From Sanderia malayensis (taxonomy: Eukaryota > Cnidaria > Scyphozoa > Semaeostomeae > Pelagiidae): a stretch of 64,000 nucleotides of DNA. Both the position numbers and the translations under genes were made by a program. The stretch spans positions 32,553 to 96,552 of the forward strand of contig RQOL01000437.1 in NCBI GenBank assembly GCA_013076295.1. Direction: 5' to 3'. Under the pieces are notes generated by a model, which saw only the letters and a list, made by a program, of their open reading frames with translations, had not been told where the DNA came from and did no database searches. Positions 24,642 to 37,651 of this stretch are shown piece by piece. Within the stretch, counting starts at the first letter, position 1, and every line of letters starts with the position of its first letter.

Positions 24642-26690
24642 CACTTTTGGTGAGTTGCCACTATTGATGACTTCTCATTTTCGGTGACTTCCCACTTTTT
24701 CTTTTCTTCCCACTTTTGGTGAGTTCCCACTATTGATGACTTCTCATTTTCGGTGACTTCCCACTTTTTATGACTTCCCAATTTTGAGGACTTCTCACTT
24801 TTTTCTGACTTCCCACTTTTTTTTGTCTTCCTGCATTTTCTTGACTTCCCATTTTTGATGATTTCCCACTTTTTCTTGACTTCCCACTTTTTCCTAGCCT
24901 CGCTATTTTGATGACTTCCCTCTTTTAACAACTCCCCATATTTTCTTGACTTCCCGCTTTTGGTGACTTCCCGCTTTTTTGTGACTTCCCACTTTTGATG
25001 ACTTCCCACTTTTTCTTGACTTCCCACTTTTTCTTGACTTGCCACTTTTGATGACTTCCCAGTTTTTCTTGAATTCTTACTTTTGACGACTCCCCACGTT
25101 TTCTTGACTTCCCACTCTGGATGACCTCCCACTTTTTCTTGACTTTCCACTTTTATGACCTCCCACTTTTTCTTGACTTCCCACTTTTGATGAGTTCCCA
25201 ATATTGATGACTTTCCATTTTTGGTGACATCCCACTTTCGATGACTTCCCTCTTTTGACGGCTTCCCACTTTTTCTTGAATTTCCATCTTTGATAGCTTC
25301 CCACTATTTCCTGACATCCCATTTTTTCTGGACTTCCCACTTCTTCTTTACTTCCCACTTTTGATGACTTCCCACTTTTTCTACAATTCTCACTTTTGAC
25401 GACATCCCACTTTTTCTTGACTTCCCACTTTTGATGCTTTCTCACTTTTAATAACTTCCCTTCTTATTTTGACATCTCACTGTTGTTGAATTCACACTTT
25501 TAACGACTTCCCACTTCTTCTTGACTTCCCACCTTTTCTTGACTTCCCGAAATTTCTTGATTTCCCATTTTTGATGACTTCCCACTTTTTCTTGACGTCC
25601 TTCTTTTGATGACTTCCAGTTTTTTCTTGATTTCCTACTTTTAATGAGTTCCCACTATTGATGACTTCCACCTTTGATGACTTCCCACTTTTGATGACTT
25701 CCCACTTTTTCTTGGTTTTCCGCTTTCGGTGACTTCCCACTTCTGATGCCATCTCACTTTTAATAACTTCCCTTGTTATTTTGACATCTCACTGTTGATG
25801 AATTCACACTTTTAACGACTTCCCACTTCTTCTTGACTTCCCACCTTTTCTTGACTTCCCGCAATTTCTTGACTTCCCATTTTTGATGACTTCCCACTTT
25901 TTCTTGACGTCCCACTTTTGATGACTTCCCACTTTTTCTTGATTTCCCACTTTTGATGAGTTCCCACTATTGATGACTTCCACCTTTTCCTGACATCCCA
26001 CTTTTTCTTGACTTCCCACTTTTGATGACTTCCCAATTTTGGTAACTTCCCACTTTTGATGATTTCCTTCTTTTGATGACTACCCGCCTTCTCTTGACTT
26101 CCCACTTTTGATGACCTCCCATGTTTTCTTGACTTCCCACTTTTTCTTGAGTTCCCACGTTTTCTTGACCTCCCACTTTTTCTTTTCTTCCCTATTTTGA
26201 TGACTTCCCTCTTTTAACAACTCCCCATATTTTCTTGACTTCCCGCTTTTGGTGACTTCCCGCTTTTTTGTGACTTCCCACTTTTGATGACTTCCCACTT
26301 TTTCTTGACTTCCCACTTTTTCGTGACTTCCCACTTTTGATGACTTCCCACTTTTTCTTGACTTCCCACTTTTGATGAGTTCCCTCTATTGATGACTTTC
26401 CATTTTTCTTGACTTCCCACTTTTGATGACTTCCCACTTTTGATTACTTCCCACTTTATCCTGACTTCTCACTTTTGATGACTTCCCATTTTGGTTGACA
26501 TTCCACTTTATCTTGACTTCCAATTTTTCATAACCTCCCTATTTTGATGAATTCACTCTTTTGATGACTCCCCACTTTTTCCTGACCTCCCGCTTTCGGT
26601 GACTTCCCAATTTCGGTAACTTCCCACTTTTGATGATTTCTTTCTTTTGATGACTACCCGCCTTCTCTTGGCTTCTCACTTTTGATGAAT
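24642..26690. repeat. Clean relatives of the damaged blocks at 0.7-1.7 and 3.3-4.5 kb
   Basis: This stretch carries CTAGCCTCGCTATTTT near 24,894, CTTGACTTGCCAC near 25,037 and the GTTGTTGAATTCACAC landmark near 25,481, in the same order as at 0.7-1.7 and 3.3-4.5 kb but without their indels. It also contains the longest frame lacking a stop on the minus strand (24,236-25,201), which reflects the stop-free consensus and is not a gene. The final part (26.43-26.69 kb) already follows the 8.0-8.2 kb block. Confidence 0.7.
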
Positions 26691-29180
26691 TCCCACCTTT
26701 TCTTGACTTCCAACTTTTGATGAGTTCCCACTATTGATGACTTTCCATTTTTGGTGACTTCTCACTTTTGATGACTTCCCTCTTTTGATGACTTCCAATT
26801 TTTTCCTGACATCCCACTTTTTCTTGACTTCCCACTTTTTCTTGACTTCCCACTTTTGATGACTTCCCACTTTTGATTACTTCCCACTTTATCTTGACTT
26901 CTCACTTTTGATGACTTCCCATTTTGGATGACTTTCAACTTTTTCTTGACTTCCCAATTTTTCATAACCTCCCTATTTTGATGAATTCACTCTTTTGATG
27001 ACTCCCGACTTTTTCCTGACCTCCCGCTTTCGGTGACTTCCAAATTTTGGTAACTTCCCACTTTTGGTGACCTCCCATGTTTTCTTGACTTCCCATTTTT
27101 GATGATTTCCCACGTTTTCTTGACTTCCCACTTTTTCCTAGCCTCCCTATTTTGATGACTTCCCTCTTTTAACAACTCCCCATATTTTCTTGACTTCCCG
27201 CTTTTGGTGACTTCCGCTTTTTTGTGACTTCCCACTTTTGATGACTTCCCACTTTTTCTTGACTTCCCACTTTTTCTTGACTTCCCACTTTTGATGACTT
27301 CCCAGTTTTTCTTGAATTCTCACTTTTGACGACTCCCCACGTTTTCTTGACTTCCCACTCTGGATGACCTCCCACCTTTTCTTGACTTTCCACTTTTGAT
27401 GACCTCCCACTTTTTCTTGACTTCCCACTTTTGATGAGTTCCCACTATTGATGACTTTCCATTTTTGGTGACATCCCACTTTTGATGACTTCCCTCTTTT
27501 GACGGCTTCCCACTTTTTCTTGAATTCCCATCTTTGATAACTTCCCACTATTTCCTGACATCCCATTTTTTCTTGACTTCCCACTTTTTCTCGACTTCCC
27601 ACTTTTGATGACTTCCCACTTTTTCTTCAATTCTCACTTTTGACGACATCCCATTTTTTCTTGACTTCCCACTTTTGATGCTTTCTCACTTTTAATAACT
27701 TCCCTTCTTATTTTGACATCTCACTGTTGATGAATTCACACTTTTAACGACTTCCCACTTCTTCTTGACTTCCCACCTTTTCTTGACTTCCCACAATTTC
27801 TTGACTTCCCATTTTTGATGACTTCCCACTTTTTCTTGACTTTCCACTTTTGATGACCTCCCACTTTTTCTTGACTTCCCACTTTTGATGACTTCCCAGT
27901 TTTTTCTTGAATTCTCACTTTTGACGACTCCCCACGTTTTCTTGACTTCCCACTCTGGATGACCTCCCACTTTTTCTTGACTTTCCACTTTTGATGACCT
28001 CCCACTTTTTCTTGACTTCCCACTTTTGATGAGTTCCCACTATTGATGGCTTTCCATTTTTGGTGACATCCCACTTTTGATGACTTCCCTCTTTTGATGA
28101 CTTCCCACTTTTTCTTGATTTCCCACTTTTAATGAGTTCCCACTATTGATGACTTCCACCTTTGATGACTTCCCACTTTTGATGACTTCCCACTTTTTCT
28201 TGGTTTTCCGCTTTCGGTGACTTCTCACTTTTGATGCCTTCTCACTTTTAATAACTTCCCTTGTTATTTTGACATCTCACTGTTGATGAATTCACACTTT
28301 TAACGACTTCCCACTTCTTCTTGACTTCCCACCTTTTCTTGACTTCCCGCAATTTCTTGACTTCCCATTTTTGATGACTTCCCACTTTTTCTTGACGTCC
28401 CACTTTTGATGACTTCCCACTTTTTCTTGATTTCCCACTTTTGATGAGTTCCCACTATTGATGACTTCCACCTTTTCCTGACATCCCACTTTTTCTTGAC
28501 TTCCCACTTTTTCTTGACTTCCCACTTTTGATGACTTCCCATTTTTGGTAACTTCCCACTTTTGATGATTTCCTTCTTTTGATGACTACCCGCCTTCTCT
28601 TGACTTCCCACTTTTGATGACCTTCCATATTTTCTTGACTTCCCACTTTTTCTTGAGTTCCCACGTTTTCTTGACCTCCCACTTTTTCTTTTCTTCCCAC
28701 TTTTGGTGAGTTCCCACTATTGATGACTTCTCATTTTCGGTGACTTCCCACTTTTTATGACTTCCCAATTTTGAGGACTTCTCACTTTTTTCTGACTTCC
28801 CACTTTTTTTGACTTCCTGCATTTTCTTGACTTCCCATTTTTGATGATTTCCCACTTTTTCTTGACTTCCCACTTTTTCCTAGCCTCCCTATTTTGATGA
28901 CTTCCCTCTTTTAACAACTCCCCATATTTTCTTGACTTCCCGCTTTTGGAGACTTCCCGCTTTTTTGTGACTTCCCACATTTGATGACTTCCCACTTTTT
29001 CTTGACTTCCCACTTTTTCTTGACTTCCCACTTTTGATGAATTCCCACCTTTTCTTGACTTCCAACTTTTGATGAGTTCCCACTATTGATGACTTTCCAT
29101 TTTTGGTGACTTCTCACTTTTGATGACTTCCCTCTTTTGATGACTTCCAATTTTTTCCTGACATCCCACTTTTTCTTGAC
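26691..29180. repeat. Segmental duplicate of 33,911-36,400 (left copy)
   Basis: The offset to the right copy is about 7,215-7,219 bp. Private variants shared by the two include TTGATGGCTTTCC (28,046 and 35,260), GATGACCTTCCATATTTTC (28,616 and 35,831) and GACTTCCCACATTTGATG near 28,970 and 36,183. The first 0.4 kb also matches 8.2-8.65 kb at offset 18,460, so this piece is itself part of an older dispersed family. Confidence 0.82.
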
Positions 29181-30097
29181 TTCCCACTTTTTCTTGACTT
29201 CCCACTTTTGATGACTTCCCACTTTTGATTACTTCCCACTTTATCTTGACTTCTCACCTTTGATGACTTCCCACTTTTGATGACTTCCCACTTTTTCTTG
29301 GTTTTCCGCTTTCGGTGACTTCCCACTTTTGATGCCATCTCACTTTTAATAACTTCCCTTGTTATTTTGACATCTCACTGATGATAAATTCACACTTTTA
29401 ACGACTTCCCACTTCTTCTTGACTTCCCACCTTTTCTTGACATCCCACTTTTGATGACTTCCCACATTTTCTTGATTTCCCACTTTTGATGAGTTCCCAC
29501 TATTGATGACTTCCACCTTTTCCTGACATCCCACTTTTTCTTGACTTCCCACTTTTGATGAATTCCCACCTTTTCTTGACTTCCAACTTTTGATGAGTTC
29601 CCACTATTGATGACTTTCCATTTTTGGTGACTTCTCACTTTTGATGACTTCCCTCTTTTGATGACTTCCAATTTTTTCCTGACATCCCACTTTTTCCTGA
29701 CTTCCCACTTTTGATGACTTCCCACTTTTGATTACTTCCCACTTTATCTTGACTTCTCACTTTTGATGACTTCCCATTTTGGATGACTTTCCACTTTTTC
29801 TTGACTTCCCAATTTTTCATAACCTCCCTATTTTGATGAATTCACTCTTTTGATGACTCCCGACTTTTTCCTGACCTCCCGCTTTCGATGACTTCCCAAT
29901 TTTGTTAACTTCCCACTTTTGATGATTTCCTTCTTTTGATGACTACCCGCCTGCTCTTGACTTCCCACTTTTGATGACCTCAGATGTTTTCTTGACTTCC
30001 CACTTTTTCTTGAGTTCGCACGTTTTCTTGACCTCCCACTTTTTCTTTTCTTCCCAATTTTGGTGAGTTCCCACTATTGATGACTTCTCATTTTCGG
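28741..30097. repeat. 1,356-bp higher-order repeat, copy 1
   Basis: This copy runs from TGACTTCCCACTTTTTATGA at 28,741 to the same string at 30,098. The unit includes the CCTTGTTATTTTGACATCTC landmark in its GATGAT-containing form near 29,358 and the linked rare variants GCCTGCTCTTG (29,948) and GAGTTCGCACG (30,012). It overlaps the right end of the 7.2-kb-offset duplicate. Confidence 0.82.
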
Positions 30098-31453
30098 TGA
30101 CTTCCCACTTTTTATGACTTCCCAATTTTGAGGACTTCTCACTTTTTTCTGACTTCCCACTTTTTTTGACTTCCTGCATTTTCTTGACTTCCCATTTTTG
30201 ATGATTTCCCACTTTTTCTTGACTTCCCACTTTTTCCTAGCCTCCCTATTTTGATGACTTCCCTCTTTTAACAACTCCCCATATTTTCTTGACTTCCCGC
30301 TTTTGGTGACTTCCCGCTTTTTTGTGACTTCCCACTTTTGATGACTTCCCACTTTTTCTTGACTTCCCACTTTTTCTTGACTTCCCACTTTTGATGAATT
30401 CCCACCTTTTCTTGACTTCCAACTTTTGATGAGTTCCCACTATTGATGACTTTCCATTTTTGGTGACTTCTCACTTTTGATGACTTCCCTCTTTTGATGA
30501 CTTCCAATTTTTTCCTGACATCCCACTTTTTCTTGACTTCCCACTTTTTCTTGACTTCCCACTTTTGATGACTTCCCACTTTTGATTACTTCCACTTTAT
30601 CTTGACTTCTCACCTTTGATGACTTCCCACTTTTGATGACTTCCCACTTTTTCTTGGTTTTCCGCTTTCGGTGACTTCCCACTTTTGATGCCATCTCACT
30701 TTTAATAACTTCCCTTGTTATTTTGACATCTCACTGATGATGAATTCACACTTTTAACGACTTCCCACTTCTTCTTGACTTCCCACCTTTTCTTGACGTC
30801 CCACTTTTGATGACTTCCCACATTTTCTTGATTTCCCACTTTTGATGAGTTCCCACTATTGATGACTTCCACCTTTTCCTGACATCCCACTTTTTCTTGA
30901 CTTCCCACTTTTGATGAATTCCCACCTTTTCTTGACTTCCAACTTTTGATGAGTTCCCACTATTGATGACTTTCCATTTTTGGTGACTTCTCACTTTTGA
31001 TGACTTCCCTCTTTTGATGACTTCCAATTTTTTCCTGACATCCCACTTTTTCTTGACTTCCCACTTTTGATGACTTCCCACTTTTGATTACTTCGCACTT
31101 TATCTTGACTTCTCACTTTTGATGACTTCCCATTTTGGATGACTTTCCACTTTTTCTTGACTTCCCAATTTTTCATAACCTCCCTATTTTGATGAATTCA
31201 CTCTTTTGATGACTCCCGACTTTTTCCTGACCTCCCGCTTTCGATGACTTCTCAATTTTGTTAACTTCCCACTTTTGATGATTTCCTTCTTTTGATGACT
31301 ACCCGCCTGCTCTTGACTTCCCACTTTTGATGACCTCAGATGTTTTCTTGACTTCCCACTTTTTCTTGAGTTCGCACGTTTTCTTGACCTCCCACTTTTT
31401 CTTTTCTTCCCAATTTTGGTGAGTTCCCACTATTGATGACTTCTCATTTTCGG
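30098..31453. repeat. 1,356-bp higher-order repeat, copy 2
   Basis: This copy ends at the third occurrence of CACTTTTTATGACTTCCC, which starts near 31,461. The same rare pair GCCTGCTCTTG and GAGTTCGCACG appears near 31,305 and 31,369. Small differences from copy 1 include GACTTCTCAATTTTG near 31,247 and one 18-bp monomer fewer in places. Confidence 0.82.
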
Positions 31454-32100
31454 TGACTTCCCACTTTTTATGACTTCCCACTTTTGATGACTTCCCACTT
31501 TTTCTTGGTTTTCCGCTTTCGGTGACTTCCCACTTTTGATGCCATCTCACTTTTAATAACTTCCCTTGTTATTTTGACATCTCACTGATGATGAATTCAC
31601 ACTTTTAACGACTTCCCACTTCTTCTTGACTTCCCACCTTTTCTTGACGTCCCACTTTTGATGACTTCCCACATTTTCTTGATATCCCACTTTTGATGAG
31701 TTCCCACTATTGATGACTTCCACCTTTTCCTGACATCCCACTTTTTCTTGACTTCCCACTTTTGATGAATTCCCACCTTTTCTTGACTTCCAACTTTTGA
31801 TGAGTTCCCACTATTGATGACTTTCCATTTTTGGTGACTTCTCACTTTTGATGACTTCCCTCTTTTGATGACTTCCAATTTTTTCCTGACATCCCACTTT
31901 TTCTTGACTTCCCACTTTTGATGACTTCCCACTTTTGATTACTTCGCACTTTATCTTGACTTCTCACTTTTGATGACTTCCCATTTTGGATGACTTTCCA
32001 CTTTTTCTTGACTTCCCCATTTTTCATAACCTCCCTATTTTGATGAATTCACTGTTTTGATGACTCCCGACTTTTTCCTGTCCTCCCGCTTTCGGTGACT
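31454..32100. repeat. 1,356-bp higher-order repeat, copy 3 (internally deleted)
   Basis: After the opening CACTTTTTATGACTTCCCA this copy skips about 505 bp and then follows copy 2 at an offset of 851 bp, including the TTGTTATTTTGACATCTC landmark near 31,567. It shows one-off changes such as GATATCCCAC (31,681) and TTCACTGTTTTGATG (32,048). Beyond about 32,090 it is replaced by the string also found at 41.7 kb. Confidence 0.8.
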
Positions 32101-32762
32101 TCCCAATTTTGGTAACTTCCCACTTTTGATGATTTCCTTCTTTTGATGACTACCCGCCTTCTCTTGACTTCTCACTTTTGATGAATTCCCACCTTTTCTT
32201 GACTTCCAACTTTTGATGAGTTCCCACTATTGATGACTTTCCATTTTTGGTGACTTCTCACTTTTGATGACTTCCCTCTTTTGATGACTTCCAATTTTTT
32301 CCTGACATCCCACTTTTTCTTGACTTCCCACTTTTTCTTGACTTCCCACTTTTGATGACTTCCCACTTTTTCTTGATTTCCCACTTTTGATGAGTTCCCA
32401 CTATTGATGACTTCCACTTTTTCCTGACATCCCACTTTTTCTTGATTTCCCACTTTTTCTTGACTTCCCACTTTTGATGACTTCCCAATTTTGGTAACTT
32501 CCCACTTTTGATGATTTCCTTCTTTTGATGACTACCCACCTTCTCTTGACTTCCCACTTTTGATGACCTCCCATGTTTTCTTGACTTCCCACTTTTTCTT
32601 GAGTTCCCACGTTTTCTTGACCTCCCACTTTTTCTTTTCTTCCCACTTTTGGTAAGTTCCCACTATTGATGACTTCTCATTTTCGGTGACTTCACACTTT
32701 TTCTTTTCTTCCCACTTTTGGTGAGTTCCCACTATTGATGACTTCTCATTTTCGGTGACTTC
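32101..32762. repeat. Block shared with 41.66-42.29 kb
   Basis: The monomer order matches 41.66-42.29 kb at an offset of about 9,556 bp. It includes the rare CTTCCACTTTTTCCTGAC form near 32,411 where most copies have CCACCTTTTCCTGAC, and a GATTTCCCACTTTTTCTT monomer directly after it. The block ends in a CACACTTTTTCTTTTC doublet of the 69-bp element. Confidence 0.75.
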
Positions 32763-33651
32763 CCGCTTTTTTGTGACTTCCCACTTTTGATGACTTCCCA
32801 CTTTTTCTTGACTTCCCACTTTTTCTTGACTTCCCACTTTTGATGACTTCCCAGTTTTTCTTGAATTCTCACTTTTGACGACTCCCCACGTTATCTTGAC
32901 TTCCCACTCTGGATGACCTCCCACTTTTTCTTGACTTTCCACTTTTGATGACCTCCCACTTTTTCTTGACTTCCCACTTTTGATGAGTTCCCACTATTGA
33001 TGACTTTCCATTTTTGGTGACATCCTACTTTTGATGACTTCCCTCTTTTGATGACTTCCCACTTTTTCTTGATTTCCCACTTTTAATGAGTTCCCACTAT
33101 TGATGACTTCCACCTTTGATGACTTCCCACTTTTGATGACTTCCCACTTTTTCTTGGTTTTCCGCTTTCGGTGACTTCCCACTTTTGATGCCTTCTCACT
33201 TAGAATAACTTCCCTTGTTATTTTGACATCTCACTGTTGATGAATTCACACTTTTAACGACTTCCCACTTCTTCTTGACTTCCCACCTTTTCTTAACTTC
33301 CCGCAATTTCTTGACTTCCCATTTTTGATGACTTCCCACTTTTTCTTGACGTCCCACTTTTGATGACTTCCCACTTTTTCTTGATTTCCCACTTTTGATG
33401 AGTTCCCACTATTGATGACTTCCACCTTTTCCTGATATTCCACTTTTTCTTGACTTCCCACTTTTTCTTGACTTCCCACTTTTAATGACTTCCCAATTTT
33501 GGTAACTTCCCACTTTTGATGATTTCCTTCTTTTGATGACTTCCCGCCTTCTCTTGACTTCCCACTTTTGATGACCTCCCATGTTTTCTTCACTTCCCAC
33601 TTTTTCTTGAGTTCCCACGTTTTCTTGACCTCCCACTTTTTCTTTTCTTCC
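32763..33651. repeat. Segmental duplicate of 23,753-24,641 (right copy)
   Basis: This matches the left copy at offset 9,010 bp and has the same CTTAGAATAAC and CCTGATAT variants. The point change GATATTCCAC near 33,435 (GATATCCCAC in the left copy) is one of the few differences. Confidence 0.85.
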
Positions 33652-33910
33652 CTATTTTGATGACTTCCCTCTTTTAACAACTCCCCATATTTTCTTGACT
33701 TCCCGCTTTTGGTGACTTCCCGCTTTTTTGTGACTTCCCACTTTTGATGACCTCCCACTTTTTCTTCACTTCCCACTTTTTCTTGACTTGCCACTTTTGA
33801 TGACTTCCCAGTTTTTCTTGAATTCTCTCTTTTGACGACTCCCCACGTTTTCTTGACTTCCCACTCTGGATGACCTCCCACTTTTTCTTGACTTTCCACT
33901 TTTATGACCT

Positions 33911-36400
33911 CCCACCTTTTCTTGACTTCCAACTTTTGATGAGTTCCCACTATTGATGACTTTCCATTTTTGGTGACTTCTCACTTTTGATGACTTCCCT
34001 CTTTTGATGACTTCCAATTTTTTCCTGACATCCCACTTTTTCTTGACTTCCCACTTTTTCTTGACTTCCCACTTTTGATGACTTCCCACTTTTGATTACT
34101 TCCCACTTTATCATGACTTCTCACTTTTGATGACTTCCCATTTTGGATGACTTTCAACTTTTTCTTGACTTCCCAATTTTTCATAACCTCCCTATTTTGA
34201 TGAATTCACTCTTTTGATGACTCCCGACTTTTTCCTGACCTCCCGCTTTCGGTGACTTCCAAATTTTGGTAACTTCCCACTTTTGGTGACCTCCCATGTT
34301 TTCTTGACTTCCCATTTTTGATGATTTCCCACGTTTTCTTGACTTCCCACTTTTTCCTAGCCTCCCTATTTTGATGACTTCCCTCTTTTAACAACTCCCC
34401 ATATTTTCTTGACTTCCCGCTTTTGGTGACTTCCGTTTTTTGTGACTTCCCACTTTTGATGACTTCCACTTTTTCTTGACTTCCCACTTTTTCTTGACTT
34501 CCCACTTTTGATGACTTCCCAGTTTTTCTTGAATTCTCACTTTTGACGACTCCCCACGTTTTCTTGACTTCCCACTCTGGATGACCTCCCACCTTTTCTT
34601 GACTTTCCACTTTTGATGACCTCCCACTTTTTCTTGACTTCCCACTTTTGATGAGTTCCCACTATTGATGACTTTCCATTTTTGGTGACATCCCACTTTT
34701 GATGACTTCCCTCTTTTGACGGCTTCCCACTTTTTCTTGAATTCCCATCTTTGATAACTTCCCACTATTTCCTGACATCCCATTTTTTCTTGACTTCCCA
34801 CTTTTTCTCGACTTCCCACTTTTGATGACTTCCACTTTTTCTTCAATTCTCACTTTTGACGACATCCCATTTTTTCTTGACTTCCCACTTTTGATGCTTT
34901 CTCACTTTTAATAACTTCCCTTCTTATTTTGACATCTCACTGTTGATGAATTCACACTTTTAACGACTTCCCACTTCTTCTTGACTTCCCACCTTTTCTT
35001 GACTTCCCACAATTTCTTGACTTCCCATTTTTGATGACTTCCCACTTTTTCTTGACTTTCCACTTTTGATGACCTCCCACTTTTTCTTGTCTTCCCACTT
35101 TTGATGACTTCCCAGTTTTTCTTGAATTCTCACTTTTGACGACTCCCCACGTTTTCTTGACTTCCCACTCTGGATGACCTCCCACTTTTTCTTGACTTTC
35201 CACTTTTGATGACCTCCCACTTTTTCTTGACTTCCCACTTTTGATGAGTTCCCACTATTGATGGCTTTCCATTTTTGGTGACATCCCACTTTTGATGACT
35301 TCCCTCTTTTGATGACTTCCCACTTTTTCTTGATTTCCCACTTTTAATGAGTTCCCACTATTGATGACTTCCACCTTTGATGACTTCCCACTTTTGATGA
35401 CTTCCCACTTTTTCTTGGTTTTCCGCTTTCGGTGACTTCCCACTTTTGATGCCTTCTCACTTTTAATAACTTCCCTTGTTATTTTGACATCTCACTGTTG
35501 ATGAATTCACACTTTAACGACTTCCCACTTCTTCTTGACTTCCCACCTTTTCTTGACTTCCCGCAATTTCTTGACTTCCCATTTTTGATGACTTCCCACT
35601 TTTTCTTGACGTCCCACTTTTGATGACTTCCCACTTTTTCTTGATTTCCCACTTTTGATGAGTTCCCACTATTGATGACTTCCACCTTTTCCTCACATCC
35701 CACTTTTTCTTGACTTCCCACTTTTTCTTGACTTCCCACTTTTGATGACTTCCCATTTTTCGTAACTTCCCACTTTTGATGATTTCCTTCTTTTGATGAC
35801 TACCCGCCTTCTCTTGACTTCCCACTTTTGATGACCTTCCATATTTTCTTGACTTCCCACTTTTTCTTGAGTTCCCACGTTTTCTTGACCTCCCACTTTT
35901 TCTTTTCTTCCCACTTTTGGTGAGTTCACACTATTGATGACTTCTCATTTTCGGTGACTTCCCACTTTTTATGACTTCCCAATTTTGAGGACTTCTCACG
36001 TTTTTCTGACTTCCCACTTTTTTTGACTTCCTGCATTTTCTTGACTTCCCATTTTTGATGATTTCCCACTTTTTCTTGACTTCCCACTTTTTCCTAGCCT
36101 CCCTATTTTGATGACTTCCCTCTTTTAACAACTCCCCATATTTTCTTGACTTCCCGCTTTTGGTGACTTCCCGCTTTTTTGTGACTTCCCACATTTGATG
36201 ACTTCCCACTTTTTCTTGACTTCCCACTTTTTCTTGACTTCCCACTTTTGATGAATTCCCACCTTTTCTTGACTTCCAACTTTTGATGAGTTCCCACTAT
36301 TGATGACTTTCCATTTTGGTGACTTCTCACTTTTGATGACTTCCCTCTTTTGATGACTTCCAATTTTTTCCTGACATCCCACTTTTTCTTGACTTCCCAC
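33911..36400. repeat. Segmental duplicate of 26,691-29,180 (right copy)
   Basis: This copy has the TTGATGGCTTTCC, CTTCCATATTTTC and CCACATTTGATG variants of the left copy at an offset of about 7,215 bp. It has scattered 1-nt losses of its own, such as GACTTCCGTTTTTTGTG near 34,429 and ACACTTTAACGAC near 35,509. Confidence 0.82.
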
Positions 36401-36800
36401 TTTTGATGACTTCCCACTTTTGATTACTTCCCACTTTATCTTGACTTCTCACTTTTGATGACTTCCCATTTTGGATGACTTTCCACTTTTTCTTGACTTC
36501 CCAATTTTTCATAACCTCCCTATTTTGATGAATTCACTCTTTTGATGACTCCCGACTTTTTCCTGACCTCCCGCTTTCGATGACTTCCCAATTTTGTTAA
36601 CTTCCCACTTTTCATGATTTCCTTCTTTTGATGACTACCCGCCTGCTCTTGACTTCCCACTTTTGATGACCTCAGATGTTTTCTTGACTTCCCACTTTTT
36701 CTTGAGTTCGCACGTTTTCTTGACCTCCCACTTTTTCTTTTCTTCCCAATTTTGGTGAGTTCCCACTATTGATGACTTCTCATTTTCGGTGACTTCCCAC
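36401..36800. repeat. Fourth copy of the GCCTGCTCTTG / GTTCGCACG marker block
   Basis: This stretch follows 29.71-30.11 kb at an offset of 6,692 bp. It contains GCCTGCTCTTG near 36,640, GACCTCAGATG near 36,669 and GAGTTCGCACG near 36,705. The linked pair is found at only four loci in the window. Confidence 0.8.
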
Positions 36801-37651
36801 TTTTGATGACTTCCAAGTTTTTCTTGAATTCTCACTTTTGACGACTCCCCACGTTTTCTTGACTTCCCACTCTCGATGACCTCCCACTTTTTCTTGACTT
36901 TCCACTTTTGACGACCTCCCATCTTTTCTTGACTTCCCACTTTTGATGAGTTCCCACTATTGATGACTTTCCATTTTTGGTGATATCCCACTTGTGATGA
37001 CTTCCTTCTTTTGACGGCTTCCCACTTTTTCTTGAATTCCCATCTTTGATAACTTCCCACTATTTCCTGACATCCCATTTTTTCTGAACTTCCCACTTTT
37101 TCTTGACTTCCCACTTTTGATGACTTCCCACTTTTTCTTGACGTCCCACTTTTGATGACTTCCCACTTTTTCTTGATTTGCCACTTTTGATGAGTTCCCA
37201 CTATTGATGACTTCCACCTTTTCCTGACATCCCACTTTTTCTTGACTTCCCACTTTTTCTTGACTTCCCACTTTTGATGACTTCCCAATTTTGGTAACTT
37301 CGCACTTTTGATGATTGCCTTCTTTTGATGACTACCCACCTTCTCTTGACTTCCCACTTTTGATGACCTCTCATGTTTTCTTGACTTCCCACTTTTTCTT
37401 GAGTTCCCACGTTTTCTTGACCTCCCACTTTTTCTTTTCTTCCCACTTTTGGTGAGTTCCCACTATTGATGACTTCTCATTTTCGGTGACTTCACACTTT
37501 TTCTTTTCTTCCCACTTTTGGTGAGTTCCCACTATTGATGACTTCTCATGTTCGGTGACTTCCCACTTTTTATGACTTCCCAATTTTCAGGACTTCTCAC
37601 TTTTTTCTGACTTCCCATTTTGATGATTTCCCACTTTTTCTTGACTTCCCA

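Noticed and set aside
24236..25201. 321-codon minus-strand open frame, Lys/Ser/Trp/Glu-rich, longest in the window
   Set aside because: It arises because the minus-strand consensus lacks stop codons. The 17-bp monomers shift its frame repeatedly, its supposed peptide switches between KKKWEV, SRKSGK and QEKVGS patterns, and the near-identical DNA elsewhere (for example 33,246-33,950) is broken at other points. No coding signal.
26398..26440. Possible unique junction where CCATTTTTCTTGAC replaces the usual CCATTTTTGGTGAC
   Set aside because: It is only a fusion of two standard monomers at a block boundary; both sides continue as ordinary repeat.
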